This document shows, in pieces, positions 32,623-33,699 of a DNA stretch of 33,699 nt (positions within the stretch are counted from its first letter, which is position 1; every line of letters begins with the position of its first letter). Position numbers and translations under genes: made by a program. This stretch comes from Candidatus Achromatium palustre (lineage in GTDB: Bacteria; Pseudomonadota; Gammaproteobacteria; Chromatiales; Chromatiaceae), in assembly GCA_001044195.1 (NCBI GenBank), contig LFCU01000116.1, positions 1 to 33,699 on the forward strand, read 5' to 3'. Under the pieces are notes generated by a model. It did not search any database, was not told the origin of the DNA, and was given only the letters and a program-made list of their open reading frames with translations.

Positions 32623-32691
32623 AATTTGGTAGAGTGGGAGAATCCCGCCTTAAATGTAATGGCAGAATTCTACCACCCTACGGTCTTTGGG

Positions 32692-33699
32692 GCACTGGTT
32701 GAGTCTAATTCATCGGATAAAATTATTTTATGCTGTTTTTTGGATCATCAGCACCTCCTTCCAAGAAAACCCTTTTTCCAAAATGCCAATATCAACCGCT
32801 GGTACCTTCTTTGTTGTCTACTGTACGTTAATAAAATTATGAACAATCCATTTTCCATCCAACACACGCTGTAACTCACCTTTTTTCTTAGCATACGTAT
32901 TACTTTTACGGCGATACGCAGAACATGTACGTCGAATAGACGAATTAAATGTTTCAACATGGTTAGCATGAATATCATGATTGGCAATGTTTTGTTTAGT
33001 ACTAGGATGCGCGTGATGAGGTGTCTCATATTTTTTTCTTTTAGGACCACGCTTTTTACTTTGTGATCCCTTGTTTTTGATTCGTACTTTGATAGCTTCA
33101 CGCAGTACTTTTGGTGGGCTTCCGCGAGCACCAGTTTTTACAACTTCATTACAAATCTCAAACAATATGTTACCATAACGCCGCTCACCATCTGTGACAA
33201 GTGTTATATCTTGTGTTTGTTCTATAACAAGCCTAAGTATCTCCATTGCTCTAAAAAATAAGGTACGATCTTTTTTACCACATTTCATAACCCAAATAAA
33301 GCGGGTTGCTCTTTCCATCAACACCATAGTCCCGCCTTCACAATCTCCAACTGGCATATTTTGATTCATGCTGTGTAAAGTTCATCTCCTTCAATTATCT
33401 GTTGTAAAAACTGGAATGTTAAAGCATATAGAAACAATGCTTCCTGTAAAGTAAGAAAATTTTCTCTCCCAATTTAATAATGTGTTTTTAGAAATCTTGA
33501 ATGTTCTGCACAATGCGTTGAAGCCCAATCCTTCATTTCTGGATTTTAAAACTTGGATGATAAAATTGATAGGTTTCACTACTCCTTCTAAAAAGGTATC
33601 CTTAGTTTCTTAAGAAGATATTCCCGCATTTTTCGCATTTATATATGCTACGATTGCCATTATTAGACGTTTCATAGGTGCGATTTTTTGTGATGTTGT
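32692..33699 (-). mobile_element. Broken IS1-like element, continuing beyond the window
   Basis: The left border is the terminal repeat GCACTGGTTGAGTCTAATTC at 32692. The rest is transposase sequence to the window edge. The other end lies outside. A relic of the same family ends at 263, so both window edges fall in copies of one repeat, as expected when an assembly breaks in repeats. Confidence 0.7.
32728..33699 (-). pseudogene. IS1-family transposase with frameshifts and an in-frame stop
   Basis: Pieces of one transposase can be read in order on the minus strand. Near 33630 there is a zinc-finger half (IYKCEKCGNIF). A frame shift leads to ETKDTFLEGVVKPINF, then the helix-turn-helix piece at 33391-33579 (GLGFNALCRTFKISKNTLLNWERKFS). 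A second shift near 33456 gives QEALFLYALTFQFLQQIIEGDELYTA. A third at about 33370 leads to the 183-residue DDE core at 32818-33369 (MERATRFIWVMKCGKKDRT, TDGERRYGN, HANHVETFNSSIRR). A TAG at 32818 interrupts NFINVQ; the same frame continues TTKKVPAVDIGILEKGFSW to TAA at 32728. With at least three shifts and one stop it is inactive. Confidence 0.8.

Noticed and set aside
32748-33131. A 127-residue ORF inside the IS1-like region
   Set aside because: It lies in another frame over the DDE core and its composition is unlike a transposase. The 183-residue frame carries the conserved motifs.
33370-33600. Programmed frameshifting as in IS1 InsA-InsB
   Set aside because: There are at least three shifts plus an in-frame stop, at places unlike the single A-rich slippery site of IS1, so decay is the simpler reading.

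Overview
The window looks like an AT-rich gammaproteobacterial chromosome segment. Housekeeping gene order (yceD-rpmF-plsX-fabH-fabD-fabG-acpP-fabF-pabC, ubiC-ubiA, ftsK-lolA, eno-ftsB-ispD) is typical of Gammaproteobacteria. The many short palindromic repeats, the IS1-like and TnpB elements, and small PD-(D/E)XK proteins recall large sulfur bacteria (Beggiatoaceae, Achromatium and relatives). That finer placement is an inference from memory, not a search.

Layout. Positions 1-270 hold the eroded end of an IS1-like element. From 305 to 17199 every gene is on the minus strand. Read in transcription order this stretch contains: a small exported protein (16795-17199); an ExbB/MotA-like channel protein with a MotB/OmpA-like partner and two lipoproteins (13531-16717); the fatty-acid/phospholipid cluster yceD to pabC (5659-13491); ubiC-ubiA (4142-5616); tRNA-Phe; a 399-bp TnpB-less transposon derivative; an ftsK reading frame that encodes only the membrane domain; lolA; a ygfX-like gene; and glk. 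From 17200 to 18618 there is mostly non-coding, palindrome-rich DNA with one 52-codon ORF. The plus strand then carries eno-ftsB-ispD (18619-20964), a PD-(D/E)XK-like protein (21294-21869), a complete tnpB transposon on the minus strand (21871-23457), an EF-hand protein and uppP (23811-25140). A TonB-dependent copper-type receptor (25284-27302) and a NADAR-family protein (27617-28063) are on the minus strand. An IS4-type transposase relic precedes a two-gene glycine-betaine/choline-type ABC transporter (28763-31920). A second PD-(D/E)XK protein and a multiply broken IS1-like transposase running off the right edge close the window.

How it works together. The core supplies fatty-acid initiation and elongation (FabD, FabH, FabG, FabF, AcpP), phosphate acyltransfer (PlsX), chorismate use (UbiC/UbiA for ubiquinone, PabC for folate), glycolysis (Glk, Eno), isoprenoid and undecaprenyl steps (IspD, UppP) and division or envelope functions (FtsK N-domain, FtsB, LolA). 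Overlaid on this is an unusual density of mobile debris: one full and one deleted TnpB element, IS1-like pieces at both ends and inside the NADAR leader, an IS4-type relic, and at least four families of short inverted-repeat elements, several abutting or overlapping stop codons.

The observations I find most worth following are: (a) the tnpB-less element that keeps both transposon ends plus the putative omegaRNA-encoding right end, sitting directly upstream of a truncated ftsK; (b) the ExbB/OmpA/lipoprotein gene set, which looks like an ion-driven envelope machine of unknown role; (c) the fixed ftsK truncation; and (d) host genes whose leaders, promoters or stop codons come from transposon debris.
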